A DNA stretch of 34,822 nucleotides from Roseobacter sp. (GTDB taxonomy: Bacteria > Pseudomonadota > Alphaproteobacteria > Rhodobacterales > Rhodobacteraceae): NCBI GenBank assembly GCA_011050655.1, contig DRFG01000216.1, forward strand, positions 1 through 34,822. Reading direction: 5' to 3'. The notes beneath the pieces were generated by a model that saw only the letters and a list, made by a program, of their open reading frames with translations, was not told the origin of the DNA and did not search any database. Within the stretch, counting starts at the first letter, position 1, and the number at the start of each line of letters is the position of its first letter. Shown here piece by piece: positions 34,402 through 34,822 of the stretch. The position numbers and the translations under genes were made by a program.

Positions 34402-34822
34402 ATGCAAGAACAACATATTGCGTCTGCTTTTGACCGAGACCTGGAAAGCGTTCAGGCCCAAATCATGAAAATGGGCGGCATGGTCGAAGATGCTATTCGT
34501 CTTGCCGCGCAGTCACTTGAGACCCGCGATGAAGAATTGGCCAATCAAGTGCGAGCAGGGGACAAGCCGATTGACGCGCTAGAAGAGCTAATTAACGAAC
34601 GAGCGGCCCGTATTATTGCATTGCGTGCACCTACGGCCGTAGATTTGCGGTTAATCTTGAGCGTAATCAAGATCAGTGCCAGCTTGGAGCGCATTGGCGA
34701 TTATGCGAAAAACATGGCCAAGCGCAATTCGGTTCTGGCACAGTTACCGCCGGTGGCGGACAGCGCAGGAGCCATCCGGCGCATGTGTAAAACCGTTGAG
34801 ATCATGCTGAAGGATGCGCTTG
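34402..34822 (+). CDS. phoU: phosphate signalling protein PhoU (partial, 3' end outside)
   Basis: The first 140 codons of PhoU, cut by the window end. It begins MQEQHIASAFDRDLESVQAQ and is predicted all-helical, with one complete PhoU repeat visible: IMKMGGMVEDAIRLA, then ALRAPTAVDLRLILSVIKIS and LERIGDYAKNMAKR, whose acidic and Asp/Glu-x-Gly-Asp residues bind metal clusters in known PhoU structures. PhoU links the state of the Pst transporter to PhoR and keeps the regulon off when phosphate is plentiful. It is translated from an ATG five bases after pstB; phoB probably lies beyond the window. Confidence 0.95.
   Translation, partial: MQEQHIASAFDRDLESVQAQIMKMGGMVEDAIRLAAQSLETRDEELANQVRAGDKPIDALEELINERAARIIALRAPTAVDLRLILSVIKISASLERIGDYAKNMAKRNSVLAQLPPVADSAGAIRRMCKTVEIMLKDAL

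Noticed and set aside
1-34822. Mobile elements, CRISPR arrays, tRNA or rRNA genes
   Set aside because: I saw no transposase or integrase motifs, no regularly spaced repeats, no tRNA-like cloverleaf and no rRNA sequence. The accessory-looking first 8 kb shows no flanking repeats or attachment sites.

Overview
The window looks like a chromosomal segment of an alphaproteobacterium of the Roseobacter group (Rhodobacterales). I base this on gene family flavour and order: a class III transaminase very like the one I remember from Ruegeria sp. TM1040, an IalB-family exported protein, a long alphaproteobacterial PstC and PstA pair, class II DAHP synthase, and yicC-gmk next to phoR-pst. I cannot name the species. 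I see no rRNA, tRNA, CRISPR array, insertion sequence or phage gene. Coding density is high, and both window edges cut genes (an AEC transporter on the left, phoU on the right).

Region 1 (1-8.3 kb) is catabolic and probably accessory. It holds the tail of an AEC-family transporter, a small cupin, an AraC-type regulator, the two subunits of a hydantoinase/oxoprolinase-type enzyme (HyuA and HyuB), an Lrp/AsnC regulator and an omega-amino acid or amine:pyruvate transaminase. A cyclic amide opened by HyuAB could give an amino acid that the transaminase then deaminates. This is an inference from order and families.

Region 2 (8.3-14.8 kb) is a cell-envelope block. A Tat-exported DUF882 murein endopeptidase (MepK type) is divergent from a YcbB-type L,D-transpeptidase. 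The transpeptidase is followed on the same strand by an LpxD acyltransferase, a stand-alone acyl carrier protein and a ketoacyl-ACP synthase. This suggests a dedicated acyl supply for an envelope lipid beside a peptidoglycan-remodelling pair. An IalB-family exported protein converges on it. The 450-base gap that follows contains two strong minus-strand terminators with no gene in front of them, so it may encode two small RNAs.

Region 3 (14.8-23.8 kb) has a HerA/YjgR-like ATPase, then on the minus strand a complete branched-chain-amino-acid-type ABC importer. In transcription order it runs substrate-binding protein, LivG, exported unknown, LivF, exported unknown, LivH, LivM. A GbdR/GlxA-like regulator lies upstream. 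The two exported unknown proteins are translationally coupled to the ABC genes and each has four cysteines after its signal peptide.

Region 4 (23.9-34.8 kb) is housekeeping and phosphate supply: class II DAHP synthase, a PAS_5 protein, yicC-gmk, a gamma-class carbonic anhydrase, phoR and pstSCAB-phoU. A triple Pho box lies before pstS and a perfect terminator hairpin lies between pstS and pstC. phoR follows the carbonic anhydrase gene in the same frame after a single stop codon, and its product has no membrane segment.
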